This document shows positions 12,301 to 25,605 of a DNA stretch of 64,000 bases, piece by piece. The notes under the pieces were generated by a model, which was given only the letters and a program-made list of their open reading frames with translations, was not told the DNA's origin and made no database searches. The stretch covers positions 22,541,325-22,605,324 of the forward strand of contig CM053256.1 in assembly GCA_028583405.1 (NCBI GenBank), given 5' to 3'. The position numbers were made by a program, and so were the translations under genes. This stretch comes from Pogonophryne albipinna. Its lineage: Eukaryota; Chordata; Actinopteri; Perciformes; Artedidraconidae. Position 1 is the first letter of the stretch; every line of letters starts with the position of its first letter.

Positions 12301-15300
12301 GCACATGCTGGTGGTTTCTGTCTCGTTTCAACCTCTGCTTCCCATTGAGCGGTGAGGAATTTAAATTTTCATACACGGCAAGGAGAAATTACTGCAAAGT
12401 TGTTCCTGTCTCAGAATTCCTGGCTCGCTTTGAAATATCCCCTCTAAGGACTTTGAAATCGGCTGATAAAATGTTATCAGGAGAGCAAAAATAGGGTTTG
12501 GGGTGGGGGCATTCTTTTATAGGTCTCTCACTCTCTGTGAAGTGGCAGCAGCCAGTTTTAGCTCTGTCTATCTGTGATCCACATAGCTAACTAATAGTGT
12601 TTTGCAGCATGTGATCTCGGGGGGCTTCGGGCCAGGTGTTGGTGTTAATGCTTGAGCCCTCAGAACACCTGTTAGGGCAGCTTCAGTATTCATGCAGACT
12701 CTGGTTAACCAACCGGAATTACTCGGAAGCAATATTGCCAATTGAAAAAATAGTTTGTAAAAAAACCTAGGGTTAGTACTACTAGGGTTGGGGTTAGGGT
12801 TAGTACTTAGTAGAATGAAAACATACTGGAAAGTAATCTGTAGTGTCTATAGGCAGCCAGACAAGATTTTAGTATGGTTCTGGTCTCTGTCAGAATTACA
12901 TGTAGAATTGACCAATAATGTTTGAGAGGGCTTTGGTTGCAGGCAGGTGAACTGTCCCTGTGGAGGACAGGTGGCAGAAGACACGAACCAAAATGCAATC
13001 TGAAAACCCATTGGCTCTCCTCTCACAAGGAATTAGCCTTTGTTAGCAAAACATGAAAAACACACTGAAAAATGCGAACCCAATATATTGGCTTTGCCCA
13101 CAGAGGCTAAATTGTAGTTAGACCGATTTTTCCAAAATGAAGGTTTTCTGCTACAGAGAGGCCACACTTTGATCCTTTATAAACACCTTATACGAAAGCT
13201 AACAGCCTTCATTCTTGAATAGAGATAGCTCGAATGACATTGCATGACCTAAATATGTATCATGAAGACAATTAAGCTATCTTAATAGAAAAAGATCCAG
13301 TTTAGAAAAGCATGGTCAACAATGAAAAACAAGGAATTGGTTAATACTTTAATACTTTATTTGCACGACGAAGAGAGATTTGTTCTTTTACAAATGTGTT
13401 CTTTCAAGCATTTAATATAGCAACCAGTCCTGTTTTAGATCATATAAAGTGGCGGTTGTGTCATGGTCACAGGTTATCATTTGTCTTATTGATTGGTTTT
13501 GAGAATTGTTAAGTAAGCGGTCTTATCTATTATGAACGTGTCAGAGGGCAAACATCAGGGGGAGACAAAAAGGGAGACAAAAAGAAGAGGGATGCATGGG
13601 AAATTTGGCATTTTAGCATTATAGTTGCAGGATAAAGACCACGATGGACATAAGTCACAAATGTTTGTTTAGTGCAGTACCGTACAGTCCTTTCTAAATA
13701 AACGTCCAACGTCTGTTAACTTAGCATTAAGGTAACCTTACACAACAAAACGACTTGGTTGGGTTAAGGTATCAGAAGTACAGCTGCCCGAAAAAGTGAC
13801 CATTGTTACATAAAATAAGAATGTTTGTTAAGTCATGTACTAAATATCTAGCTAAAGTAAGTCTGCGTTGCCTTTACAAAGAGTGATCTCCTCTATGAAA
13901 TGCCATTGTTTGTATGACCCATCCACCCCCTCTACTTAGATTTCTTAAATGTCCTTAGCTCGTTTTGTTTTCTGTATTTGAGTGGTTGCGACCAGGTTGA
14001 AACTTTGTCAACTTGTTTTTGAAATTGCCCTTAATTCTGGGGAAACATCTGGAGAAAGAGGAAGGGTCAGGAGTGACGGCAAATGAAATAAATTGGACAC
14101 AGGATGGAACATAAGGGACTTACAACAAAACACATGAGGAAAGGTGAATTCCCCTGTTGGAAAAAGGTTTATTAAATCATATTCAACGCTCCACTACTTG
14201 CCCTTTGCCTCTCCTCTCAAACATCATTATGTGACCCTGCAGAGACCACACACTGCTTTTACAAGATGTTATGACCTCTTAAACAGTGGCACTTTAAAGA
14301 ATTTCTCTCCTGCTCACTGGTCCACAGAGGCCAAGTTCTTGCCAGGGATTATCAAAGTTAACAGGATTTTAATGGGCCCGGGGAGACTGGTAAAGACCCA
14401 ACCAGGGCCAGGTAGTGCCGTTCTCCTGCTACCCCTCTTGCTCCCTAATGCAGTCAGGCTGCACATCCAAGCACCGGCTAAATAATAAACAGATGGCCAC
14501 TACCAAATATAGCCCGCCCCAGTTCAAACTACAAAGGGACCCCAAAATGAAATGATGGGGTATTAAAGGGGAGATACAATTTGCAGGTCAAAATGTAATG
14601 GTAACCCTTCACCGTGCAAATTGAAAATTAACCTTTGGTGGCAGAGAATTATTCACAGCTGATGTTGTACATGCACGGCGGGCGTTTTGCCCGTGGCAGA
14701 AAGAAAGCTGTAGGGGGAAAAGTGGGGAAATTGGTGATGATGAAAGCGGATCATATTTATGACTCTGGTTTTTCTCTCATGTGACTCCCCTATTCACAAC
14801 CAATTGCAGCAAAGAAAATCAGGAGGAACGATGAAAAGAGCTACGTATGTAGTTCCCAGAGTTCTCGCATAATATTTCCACTGCATATCACTTTTTTAAA
14901 GTCTGTTAATTGAACCTGTCGATCATAAATCAGACCTTTTCGTGTGGCTAGAAGCTACATTTCTAAATGTTTGCAAAACAGAATGCCACTCGAATTATGG
15001 AATCCAAAACCAAATGAGTCAAGGTCCAATGTATTTTTCCCCTGGATTATTGCAATAATACAAATACGCTGGCCTCTTTTTCTCAAAGCATTAATCCATG
15101 CTCTAAACCCCCTCTGCAAGAAGCGGCTTATGATGCTAACCTTGTCATATTCAGCTGCTGTCAGCGAAAAGGCCGCTGTGCCGGGCCAAGCTGGTAAAGT
15201 GGCCTATTCATTATCCTAATCTCATTAGTTAAGATCTGTTAAGTAGAGACCGGTTTTAATGCATGCTTTTCCCTTTTAATTATTGACCATAAATACATTG

Positions 15301-15836
15301 GAGTGCATTAGGGTCCTTGGGCGAAGAGAAGAGCAGCTCCTAATAGATTAGGGGACAAGCACATTATCTAAATGTATATATCTAACTAATCATGCATCAG
15401 CCGCAGCCATGTGACCATTGCGACATCAATCGCAGTTTGACACTTGACCCCAGCTGTGGCCCCTGAGTCACATAAAGGTCTGGAGGGACACTGACGTCAT
15501 GATTGCAGTAAGGCTCAAGAACGCAGCCCCTTACTTTCTCTCACTTAATGATTAAGACCGTATTGTTATTTCTAAACGCGCACAGATTATTTCTAAATTG
15601 CTCCACGGTTAATCATGTTACAGATGAAATCACTTGGGGATTAGAATACATGAATAAGCACTGTACTGTGCTGTATGTCTGAACACCGGTGATCTCATGT
15701 TGAGTGGATTCAGGAGAGAAAACGAAGGAGGGGTTTGGGGGGTGGAGGTCTATCTTTCTTGTCTCTCCTTTCCCCTGCTTCTCTTCTTTTTGTCACTTTT
15801 GCTTTGCATCTGTCTTAGCATCTACCCCCCTCTCTC
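9318..15836. other. Intergenic DNA, no gene seen
   Basis: There is no recognisable protein or RNA gene. It contains a 15-base C run at 12233-12247 and a short (G)GGTTAG stretch near 12785. The interval 15100-15500 has even base composition with dense homeobox-type words (TAATTA, ATCATGCATCA) and a TGACGTCA at about 15492, and could be a regulatory element. That is only a composition impression. Confidence 0.45.
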
Positions 15837-15880
15837 TCACACACAAACACACACACACACACATACACACACACACACAC
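15837..15880. repeat. (CA)n microsatellite with an interruption
   Basis: CA repeat interrupted by AAACA and ATACA. Confidence 0.95.
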
Positions 15881-17017
15881 GCCACAGGGGCGCTTTTACA
15901 GTTGTGAGAGGCTATTGTGTAAAACAAGAGCGAGAGCATGCTCCTTCGAAGTATCATCCCAGCTGAGGATCATCCTCTGTGTGTGAAGAATGTGTGTGTC
16001 TGTGTGTTTCAGGTTTCAATGCTTATGTCGAATGGCTTTTTGTTCTCCTTTTCTTTGATTATTATGTTTTTATTTTATTTGTGTGTCCAGTGCAATATAC
16101 ATTTGCCGTACGTTATTATGCTATATCGTTTCTTAAAATACAAAAAAGATAGGCCTGATGCACATTCATAAACAACCTTTTGTTGTTATTGATTCTTCTT
16201 TTTATTGATTGAATAATAAGAAAAGTCATTTATAGAGAGAAAAAGGGTCCCTTTAAACTCAAGCCTTCTTCTTTATGCTCTACATTCCCCACAATGTTGG
16301 AGGTTAGCTGTAATTCTTTATCACACAATCAAAATATGAGTGCTGTCCTCGGCTAAAGACACCTCACTCGACTTACAGTCACTCATTTATGGGATTAGTT
16401 TTGTATCATAAAGATAAAGCAACACTTTCTCAGAATAAAGCAAAACTATGAGTTTAAAAGAGAAACATCTGAGTCAAGCAAAATAAAATTAATTTAAAAA
16501 ATAAAACTATAAGTTGCAAACAAATCATTTGTGTAATCATGTAAACTATAAGTATTTTTTCTTTGTTTTAACATATATTTTTGTTTGCAGTTCTCTTTTC
16601 TTCTTTCTCAATGATCAGACTTTTGCTCTCGCTGCAGCTCTCTCGTTTGCGATCCTTCACTTTCTGTTTGAGATTCTGACACAAACGTCCCAGATGGGCG
16701 GGACTTTCAGGGGTGCGTCCCCATTGGCTGCTCAGTTTTTGAGTGACAGCCCAGTCCTCCTACAGTGCAGGCAGCTGTGGTGCAGTAGCTGAGCGTGGAC
16801 AGAACACCCGCAGAAGAAACAGCATTTCAATTATTATAATACTACAAGTGAAAATATATGTAAGTATTGATCATGTGTGTTGTTTGTGCTGTACTATACG
16901 GTCTGTTTCTTTATTGTGTTAAGTGAGAAGTAAAGCTGTGCTATGAAAGTTAGCTTTTGCTACCTTTAGATCCATAACAATGCAAGCTAGTAGCCTAATA
17001 GCAGGGACAGTTAGCTA

Positions 17018-17587
17018 CAGTGGCCGTTTCTCAATCTCGAGGATACTGGCTTCCAAGCCAATATTTCAAGGATGCTACGTCATCGAGTGCCGCCGAAGTA
17101 CTGTTCCAATCTCCAGCATACTTGGAATTCCACCGAGGCCGCGTCCTTGGTTTGGGGGAAATTTCGAGGCTGCACATGGGTAGACTTTGCGTCCTTAAAA
17201 TCCCCACAATGCTTTGCGCACGGACCAATTTCAAAAACCCTTGCGGAGAATGGCTGAACCGACGCAGCACACATTTAAATAGTATGTAGTGGCGTACAAA
17301 ATGTGTAGTGTTGGTAAATGTGTTACTTTGTTAAATTTGTTACCACCATAAATGTGTTCCGTGAAAGTAAAGCAAGTTCATAATTAGATAGACATCGTGA
17401 GGTATTTATTTTCGGTACAGTTTATGTTGAAACTGTTAGAGAGAGTGGCACACTTGTTAGCCTGTTCCATTCTTCTTCGTTTTCCGAAGCCGTGGCTTGG
17501 AAGCATACTTGCTTCGTTTCTGAAGGAAGTGACTTGGAAGTACGCGACTACCAAGCCAGCATCCTCGCGATTGAGAAACGGCCAGTG
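17018..17587. mobile_element. MITE copy 1 (TIR CANTGGCCGTTTCTCAATC)
   Basis: The left end CAGTGGCCGTTTCTCAATC and the right end GATTGAGAAACGGCCAGTG form about 35-base imperfect inverted repeats that continue into CGAGGATACTGGCTT and its complement. The interior is non-coding. It sits inside the long-armed element and is followed by a partial direct copy at 17689. No clear target duplication. Confidence 0.75.
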
Positions 17588-17673
17588 AGTGAGCGAGCAG
17601 TGAGTGAGCGAGCAGTGAGTGAGCGAGCAGTGAGTGAGTGAGCAGTGAGTGAGCGAGCAGTGAGTGAGCGTTC
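17584..17673. repeat. 15-bp minisatellite, six units
   Basis: The unit AGTGAGTGAGCGAGC repeats six times with minor variants (GAGTGAGC in unit 4, GTTC ending unit 6). It begins at the right end of MITE copy 1 and separates it from copy 2, so it may have grown from the terminal AGTG. Confidence 0.9.
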
Positions 17674-17688
17674 AGACACCGGCGCACA

Positions 17689-17999
17689 CACTGGCCGTTT
17701 CTCAATCTCGAGGATACTGGCTTCCAAGCCAATATTTCAAGGATGCTACGTCATCGAGTGCCGCCGAAGGACTGTTCCAATCTCCAGCATACTTGGAATT
17801 CCACCGAGGCCGTGTCCTTGGTTTGGGTATTTATTTTCGGTACAGTTTATGTTGAAACCGTTAGAGAGAGTGGCACACTTGTTAGCCTGTTCCATTCTTC
17901 TTCGTTTTCCGAAGCCGTGGCTTGGAAGTATACTTGCTTCGTTTCTGAAGGAAGTGACTTGGAAGTACGCGACTACTAAGCCAGCATCCTCGCGATTGA
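17689..17999. mobile_element. MITE copy 2, internally deleted, right end lost
   Basis: Direct repeat of copy 1. 17689-17826 matches 17018-17157 and 17827-17999 matches 17401-17577, so about 240 internal bases are missing. The right terminus stops at GCGATTGA, without the GAAACGGCCAGTG end. Confidence 0.8.
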
Positions 18000-18959
18000 A
18001 ACTCAAACGGACTCGTGTGCCTGACTCTACCAACAGGCTTACATGATTCTGTTTAGATATGCAAGTATAAGCCATGATAGCTTATTTTATTAACATGCTA
18101 ATTTGATATGAAAATCAATGGAGGCTGAGTTAACTACTTCTCTTTGTAGGAAAACCTACCGTCCATGACTGCCCCCGAGCTGTGTTTTATTTGTTAACTT
18201 CATATTTTTCATTTCCTAAAACATTTATTTTCCTCTCATATTAACAGTGTAGATCATTGAGACAGCGTGGCGTCCAGAGTCTTATCCCGTTTTCCCACTT
18301 CCTCTGAGGGGACAGCACGGAGGGGGGGCATGAAGAAAGAACTGCACCAGCTTCATCCACGCTGGCGTTGCTGTTATCACTGGCTCAGTGTCATTTCATT
18401 TGACCAAATATCTTTACATATACATTTAATAGATGTTATTATTATCTACCTTTTTGTTTTATGTCCTTTTATTTAAAACATTCTTTGAGACTTCATCTTC
18501 TGGTTCAAATTTCAATAAATGTAATTTGTATAATCACTCTTTTGTCTTTATTCTACATGAAAATGTTAGAGATTCCATTCAAATCTGTTGATTATTCATA
18601 TCTTCCTCAGGAGAATTTGTCGAATTTTTAATGCTAAATGTATATCATTTTCTAACAGGATATAGAATGAGACAGCACAGTTTTATCCATTGTGTATGAA
18701 TGCTTCAGCTCTTCAGACCAACATAGTAAGATGTGAGCATGTTCCTAATTGTGTTGGTATGCAGCCGGTCTGGTCTGTTTAATAAAGCAAATCTGCCTCT
18801 TTTATATTGTAGAATTTGTTAAATTAAAGCAGTCTTTAATTGTTTGTCCTAAATATATGCTTTTGAAATGTAACATGTCTTTGAATAAATAACAGTATAC
18901 ATTATATATTGTGTATCACCTTTAGCTTGAAAATACATAGATGTGTTTTTTTATCTATA

Positions 18960-19079
18960 AAATAAACAGACAGACACTTTATCGATCCTAAATTGGGAAA
19001 TTATGAACAGCAGCAGTGTGTTCAGGTATTACAATATTTAAAGTTGGAATAAAGTATGAACTACATAACACAAGTATGA
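18960..19079 (-). mobile_element. Rex1-like LINE 3' tail fragment
   Basis: GACACTTTATCGATCCTAAA followed by TTGGGAAATT is the reverse complement of an AATTTCCC..GGATCAATAAAGT type ending, characteristic of the 3' UTR of Rex1/Babar LINEs in fish. Only the tail is present, with no coding sequence. Confidence 0.5.
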
Positions 19080-19540
19080 AAACTCCCCAGGAGACACCGA
19101 CACTAACTTGGCCGAGTGGACTCCGGAGTTTGCTGCATGAGTTGCACTGTATGATCTGTGGTGTAGTGGGCTGTCACTCAAAAACTGAGTAGCCAATGAG
19201 GATACACCCCTGAAAGTCCCGCCCACCTGGGACGTTTGTGTCAAAATCGAAAACAAACAATGAGGGAGCGCAAACGAGAGAGCTGCAGTGAGAGCAAAAG
19301 TCTGATCATTGAGAAAGAAGAAACAAGGACTGCAAACAAAAACCTATGTTAAAACAAAGAAAAAAGACTTATAGTTTACATGATTACAAAAATGATTTGT
19401 TTGCAATTTATAGTTTTATTTTTGAAATGTATTTTATTTTTGCTTGACTGAGTTTTTTTTTCTTTTAAACTCATAGTTTTGCTTTATTCTGAGAAAGTGA
19501 TGCTTTATCTTTATGATACAAAACTAATCCCATACTCATT

Positions 19541-22500
19541 GTGTTGATTTGGAATTGCCCAAAGCTCTACTTTAAATCTATTGTTTACCAAAAATGTGTT
19601 TCTTGGAGTAAGTCATTCAGCACGTAAAAAACATAAAACAATTACTTATCAACCCGAGATATCTTTAAATCCAAAACAACCAATAAGTTGACGTATTGCC
19701 TAAGAAATAATGGCCTAAAGAAATATGTAATGACTCATACATGATGTTATACATTGAATAACAAAGGAGAGTATTTCAGATTGTACTTGAATGCAGCATC
19801 AGGCATAGAGCAGCTGTTGAGTCCACAGCACCATCCACCCCTCACTCCATATCCAGTAAAACGCGCAGAATAAGGACTATTGTCTCGTCCAGCAGATATC
19901 CGTAACAGCATACAGTGTGTTTGTGTGTGAAATAAGAGCCTCAGTGTGACTCAGCCTTAATGTCTCTATGGCTATAGCAAAGTCACCAGTCGCAGTATGG
20001 TTAAGCACTTGTGTAATTAAATGTAAGCAATGTGGCTTCTATTCATCCTTGTTTTACAATAACCCCTATCTGTTTTGGATTATGAACACTTTGCCATATA
20101 TTGTGAATTAATGTACAAATTATTGCCGTGCTTCGAAGCACTTCTTGTACGGTGGCCGACAGGTACAAACACGCTACAACCGCCCAAAACATTTCCATTC
20201 GGAGAAACGCATTGCAGCTCCAGCAGTCATTTTAAATGACTAGGTTAGCTATGTTAGCAGGCTAGTTTATAGCAGATCTACAATAATACCAGAAGGAATC
20301 ATGCAATCACATTGTTAAAATTAGCCTACATCTTAAGGTAACTTTCCAACAACATTGACAGTTGGCCACATTTTAAATCCCCAAGCGGCAACAAGCACTC
20401 CGGTCCCAGCTGTGTGCTTCACTTTAAAGTGTCCCCTCCGTTACCGTTGTGTTGAGAACATCTTGCAAAAATATTTATTTGCAGCGTTTTGAGTTTACAA
20501 CGTTCCGGTAATGCCGTGCTTTTAGTGAAACGTGTGCATATTTCGTCAAGTTGGTGAATTTGTTTCTAAATGCTAAGCATGTGTTGTCAAGTTGGTGAAG
20601 ATGTTACTTCATTTTCATGTGTTTTGGCACATTTATGTTTTGATATTTGAATAGTTTTTGAAACTGCAGTGCATCTCCCCTGATGGAAAGGTTATTGGAT
20701 GCGGGAAGTTACCGACTGGTAAAAATCTGAAATACCACGTGAGGCAAACAGCAATGTAATGCTTCTGAATTCTCCCTAAATAACACACTTGTGTTCGTTT
20801 AATAAGCTGCTAAAAGGATTATGAGTTTTCATCATCATTGTGCATTAAGATCCATGGTTGAAATTACACCCCCTTCCATGCAAAAATGCCGAAATTACTG
20901 TCTTCTTTTTCTGATTATAAATACAGGTGATCCATTCGCAGGGTTTCCCCCTTTAATACATTTAATTACTGTATGTATGACAACATGCGTGTGTGTACAC
21001 AGTATAGAACTTCCTTCCCCTGTCACATCATTATCAGGCTGCTCCATACATTACTGGTCTAATTCAACTGAGGCAATTATTGCTTTTATGGATGGATGTG
21101 TGAGCAGGTCATAACTTTCATATTGTATCGGCCATATTAGCGCGTCAATAACAGCCGTGGGCAGGTTGATTTAATTACACTGGTAGCGTGATTAGACTGC
21201 TTTCCCTGGAGTAAGTACAGACTATATGTCATAATCATAACAATGGGGCAAAGTATGAAAATGTCAAAGTAATTTCCCTTTGTGGTTTGGCACTGCTAAT
21301 CATTCTAGTGAGTTATTGTGCGCTGCTGTGTATTCATCCTGCGCCTAAGGGGTTGGTTTTATTGGGTTTTGTAAAGAGAATGAAAAATGCAGGTTTTATC
21401 TGAATGCTGAAATAAAAAAACACTTTTTTTCTATTAAAAATCAACCTGTGTTATGTGACATGCTTAAACGACCCCCTTGGGCTCAGATATTCATATCATC
21501 TGAAAGCATGCTTCGAAAAAGAACAAATTAAATGATTTTCTTTGTAATGTTCCAAGACTTAATGAAGTATCTCAATCAAAGCAACCTTGACATTTATTCA
21601 CCTTCTTAAAAATAAATTAATGAATATGAGGTTAATATTTGTGTTTTAAATGAAGGGGAATACACCCTGAACCTAGCTCCGTTCAAAACAATTAATTTGG
21701 GAATGTTATTGTAGACATCATTTACATATAAATGTGTTTTGCGTTAAAATAAAGAAACAATACAAACAGTGATAAATGACACCCTCAAGACTAACATTTA
21801 CAATTAAAATGTTAAACCTGCTGATTATATTCAAGAACAATTTATTCTTGACCTTTCCGTCATTCAGTTGGGCATTAATAGATATTTGAGAAAATGTTTT
21901 CTCTCATGGTTCACTTATCATCATATGTTACACGCCTTTTGGTACTAGGGACATTTAGTTTATGCTAGTTTATTCTTCTACTTTGCTACATTTTATAGAA
22001 AAAATAGTGTTCTATTCACTTCATTACATGTATTTAATTGCTTTAGATAGAACTTTCTTTTAATTTGTATAATCAGTATATGGTCAGCTAGTGAAGTTAT
22101 GATGTAATATTATAAATGAAAGGCTCTGCAGGTGTTCTCAGTCACTTACACTTGCTCACTTTGGAGCCATGCAACGCTCTGCTGGGAATTAGGTGAGGTC
22201 ATCAGGCACTAATACGAATAATAAATCGACCTGCAACTTACAGGAGTGCACCTGAAGTCGCAGGTTTGTATCTTGCCTAAAGCAATCACTTGTATGCATA
22301 AGATTTAGGATTCAGGGGCTCCACAAAGTTACAATGCCATTTTGCATGATGAGTAGATTTACCTAAGATAGTTATGTTGCTTACTGCTATACTTTTACAC
22401 AAGTAGGACTTTGAATGCACGGTTTTAACTTGTAAGAATGTTTTTTGCAAGTGTGTGCATGCTTGTGTGAGTGGAGAAGCAACTGTTTTTAGTTTCTATC

Positions 22501-24242
22501 CTTGTACTTGCACTCATTGCACAGAACAGATATGAAATATGGAAGACAATTTGGGAAGAAAAATGAAAGGATAACTATAAAATATATTTGTAATAGTCTA
22601 GAAATGTAATGTTTTTTGAATGAAGTGACTAAGGCCGGTTAACAATTATTATTCTTAGCCATTTCTCTTTATTCCACATACATGTGTGTCTTATGTAAGA
22701 ATTAAAACAATATTTTTAGTACTAACCTTTCTATAAATAAAGGGTTTATTTAAAAGAAAAAAAGATGTATTCCTTTTTTAAATGAATACTTGATGAATGA
22801 ACACCTGTTAATAATTTATAAAACAAATAATTTAGTTTTGATTAATTATTGAATCAACCTCGTGCTAGCTTGATTGACATTTCCTGGATTGAACACCATT
22901 TATTTTATTATATAATAATAAAAAGAGTTGGTGAAAATGTACCATCAAGATCCCATTCTTGCATTCAGAGCCACATATGTCATGCCTAATCCACATGGTG
23001 GCAGCAAAGTAATGGACATCTGAATTAGCATGTGTTCCCTCTGTGTCCCTGTGTGTATGTGTGTATGCACATGTGTAAACCATCACATGTTTGACAGCGC
23101 TGATCTGACCCATGCTAATGACTGCTGCCGAGGTGGCTGACACAGAGTGACACGGAGACAAGAAAAAGACCCTCTTCTCTCCAACGCCTCCATTTCTGAG
23201 CCTTTAAATAGCCCCGGGTAGCGTGATGCATGTTTATTAGTCATGTATCAGACAAGCAGCTGATGGACACGGATGCTCATTACCACTTAGTGTTTGCTTC
23301 AGAAGAGACCAATCTGTGCACAAACACGTCTGGCACTCGAATAGAAATGATATATATATATATAACTGAATGCAAAAGGTAGGAAAAAATGCAGTATAAT
23401 AGCTAAACTGTTCACAATGTTCCCATGAGAGCTTTGACGTATAATAATGTCCCTGTCCTTTCTTTTACCTGCCTTTCCAGGTATTTTCTCAGTAGGTTAG
23501 GTTACCTTACATCTGCATACATGTCTATATTGAGATATCTGATATTTCTGTCTTAGTGCAGTGTGACACACACACAGGCCTCGGAGGCAGACCTGCTCCC
23601 TCTCTCGCCTTCCATGCATGACATCACCATGTCTGCTTTTAATTAAAAGACATTCAGGAAATATGAGAAAAACATTTGAATTTCAATCACTATTACATTT
23701 CCCTTATTTCACACAGGCTGCATCGGAGGAATGTGCCACACTGCTGCATATCCAATGATGGGATCGGTCAGTGAGCATTAGGCCTGGAAGGAGGGCAAAG
23801 AGGAGAGGGCTGTATGGGCAGGGATGGAAACAAAAGGATTTATATTTTACTCAAGTACATGTTTTACTAGACAAGTAAAAATCATGCATCCTTCCAAAGT
23901 ATAAAAACAAGGGTTGTCAACATACCAACGTTGACGCTCTTAACAAACCTTAACATGTAAAAAAAAAAAAAACATCAATTATTCACATAACTAAGTTTGC
24001 CCCCAACTTCCTCCGTAATTCCAGTGCAGATTGTTGCCATGATTTGCAGATAAACTGGCAAAGCTACGTGTGTTGCACTGACTGGAGACCAGTTTGTTGG
24101 ACTTCATTCCAATAATTCATAAATCATCCAAACTGTTATAAATGTTATAATAAAGTGAAAACCTCAAATTTCTCTTACCAGTTTGCCATGGATTTCTTTA
24201 TTACAACCACACACAGAGCTCATTTTAATTATGTGTTATACA
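19541..24242. other. Intergenic DNA, no gene seen
   Basis: Mostly AT-rich with no gene. The interval 20120-20620 has the look of an old repeat: TGCCGTGCTT occurs at about 20125 and 20513, and TCAAGTTGGTGAA at about 20547 and 20588. No ends could be fixed. 21100-21220 has even composition with homeobox-type words and could be regulatory. A short (TA)n lies at about 23350 and a 15-base poly-A at about 23960. Confidence 0.45.
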
Positions 24243-24425
24243 TTACATTACATGTTACTTGTTAGACGCTTTTATCTAAAGCGACTTACCTACTCAATAC
24301 TGTGGACAATCCCCACAGGAGCAATTTGGGGTGAAGTGTCTCAGGGACACAACGACATGCTGACTGCAGTGGGGTTTGAACCTGTGACCCCCTGATCCCA
24401 ACACCAACGCACAACCCACACGCCT
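24243..24425 (+). repeat. SINE/MITE-like repeat with CTAAAGCGACTTAC core
   Basis: ACATTACATTACATG is followed by GCTTTTATCTAAAGCGACTTAC, then CAATTTGGGGTGAAGTGTCT and TGGGGTTTGAACCTGTGACC. This is a layout seen over and over in teleost intergenic DNA. It shares its core with the fragment at 4629. No tRNA-type box A/B promoter was confirmed. Confidence 0.5.
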
Positions 24426-25141
24426 CCCTGGTATCTTAACCCATTATAGTTCACCATAATCTATTAGTTGACTTAATATTTGTTTGTTTATCATAAGAAC
24501 AAAGTAACCTATGTAAACGAGTAAAACTGACAATATTTGCTTGCAAAATGGAGTGAAGTAAACATATAAAGTATTGAGTAAATGTTCTTAGTTACTTTCC
24601 AACACTCATGCAGGGAAATGAAGAAGTGCAGTGCTGTTGTCTTGTCTCAGATTCTTTCTAGATAAGAGGGTTTAGTGTGAAATGATGGTGACCTTTTCAA
24701 TACATGCCACTTGGATCCACTACGATCCAGCAGAGGTCAATGTAAAACAGAAGCAGGAAGAAGTTGTAGAAAATAAAACAACACAATATAAGGTTTCCTT
24801 TGGCAACAAATCTAGGTGATGCAAACTACATCCACATTTTAGTATAACTGAGTGACAGTTAACAATAACTGTGTTGTCCACCAGAGGGTGCAAGGATCTC
24901 AAGACTGGTAGTAGGCCCTTTCTCTTCTGTATATGCATACATTTTCTTAACCAAACCACATGAAAGTCATCTTTGATTTCCTTGAAAAAGGTGGTAAAGC
25001 CTTCCAGAGCTATTCCATTCAGGGCTACACCAAACATTTATTATTACTATTAAATTGTAATTATGTATTTAGTTATTCCAATGTCCTCCCCCTTGCATAT
25101 ATATACCAGTATATATAGACACCCTTACACAACACACTGTT
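24426..25141. other. Intergenic DNA, nothing recognised
   Basis: A 105-codon minus-strand frame at 24720-25037 has no recognisable domain and is not called. A tATATATA stretch lies at about 25100. Confidence 0.5.
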
Positions 25142-25488
25142 CAACCCTGTCTCCTAAAAATTACGTTCCCACAGAACTAAACTGCATTCTCAATTACGTT
25201 TAGCTAGAAACGTATTTTCTCCCACGTTACGTTTGTTATGAACGTATCTCAAATACGTTTATTTTCTACACTTCCAGAAACATATTTTCTCCCACGTTAC
25301 ATTTCTTATGAACGTATCTTTAATACGTTTATTTTCTACATATCTTTGCCATTTATTGTCTTGCTTATAATAATGATAATAGTCATTTATAAATATAATT
25401 TTAGAGCACACATTTGAAATCAGTAGGCGAGGCTGTAATTTCGCCAGCTGTTACTCTCATGAGCGAGGCAGAAAATAATAGTTTTAAC

Positions 25489-25605
25489 ATGCCAAAAAGC
25501 TGCTGTGTCGTTTATTGCACCTCAAACATTAAAACAAATCCAGTTACGTGTTTCTGAACTTCCTCTAAGAAGAAAGGACAGTAACAGAAGAGCTCTGTGA
25601 CGCCA
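25489..25605 (+). pseudogene. THAP-like exon, left arm (frameshifted)
   Basis: Starts at ATG with MPKSCCVVYCTSNIKTNP, matching the right-arm copy. It has the MPKxC..C beginning of a THAP zinc finger, in which the initiator Met and Pro and a C-x(2-4)-C pair open the domain. Compared with the other arm, two bases are missing after AATCCAG, which shifts the frame and brings an early stop. The C-x2-H half of the zinc ligand set is absent. Confidence 0.55.

Larger units (their letters stand above)
16388..19534. mobile_element. DNA element with ~366 bp inverted arms
   Basis: The left arm (16388-16753) and the right arm (about 19168-19534) are inverted copies beginning TATGGGATTAGTTTTGTATC and ending near GAGTGACAGCCCA. 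The six bases CTCATT flank both ends (16382-16387 and 19535-19540), consistent with a target site duplication. No transposase was found in the 2.4 kb interior, which instead holds two MITE copies, a minisatellite and a Rex1-like LINE tail, so this copy is non-autonomous. A shorter relative with the same ends lies at 38604-39695. The superfamily is not assigned: a 6-base duplication with very long inverted repeats does not fit the common hAT or Tc1 pattern. Confidence 0.8.

Noticed and set aside
17584..17673. Regular short repeats resembling a CRISPR array
   Set aside because: Units are contiguous with no spacers, in a eukaryotic genome; it is a minisatellite.
24720..25037. 105-codon minus-strand frame
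   Set aside because: No domain or homolog recognised; no splice or promoter context.
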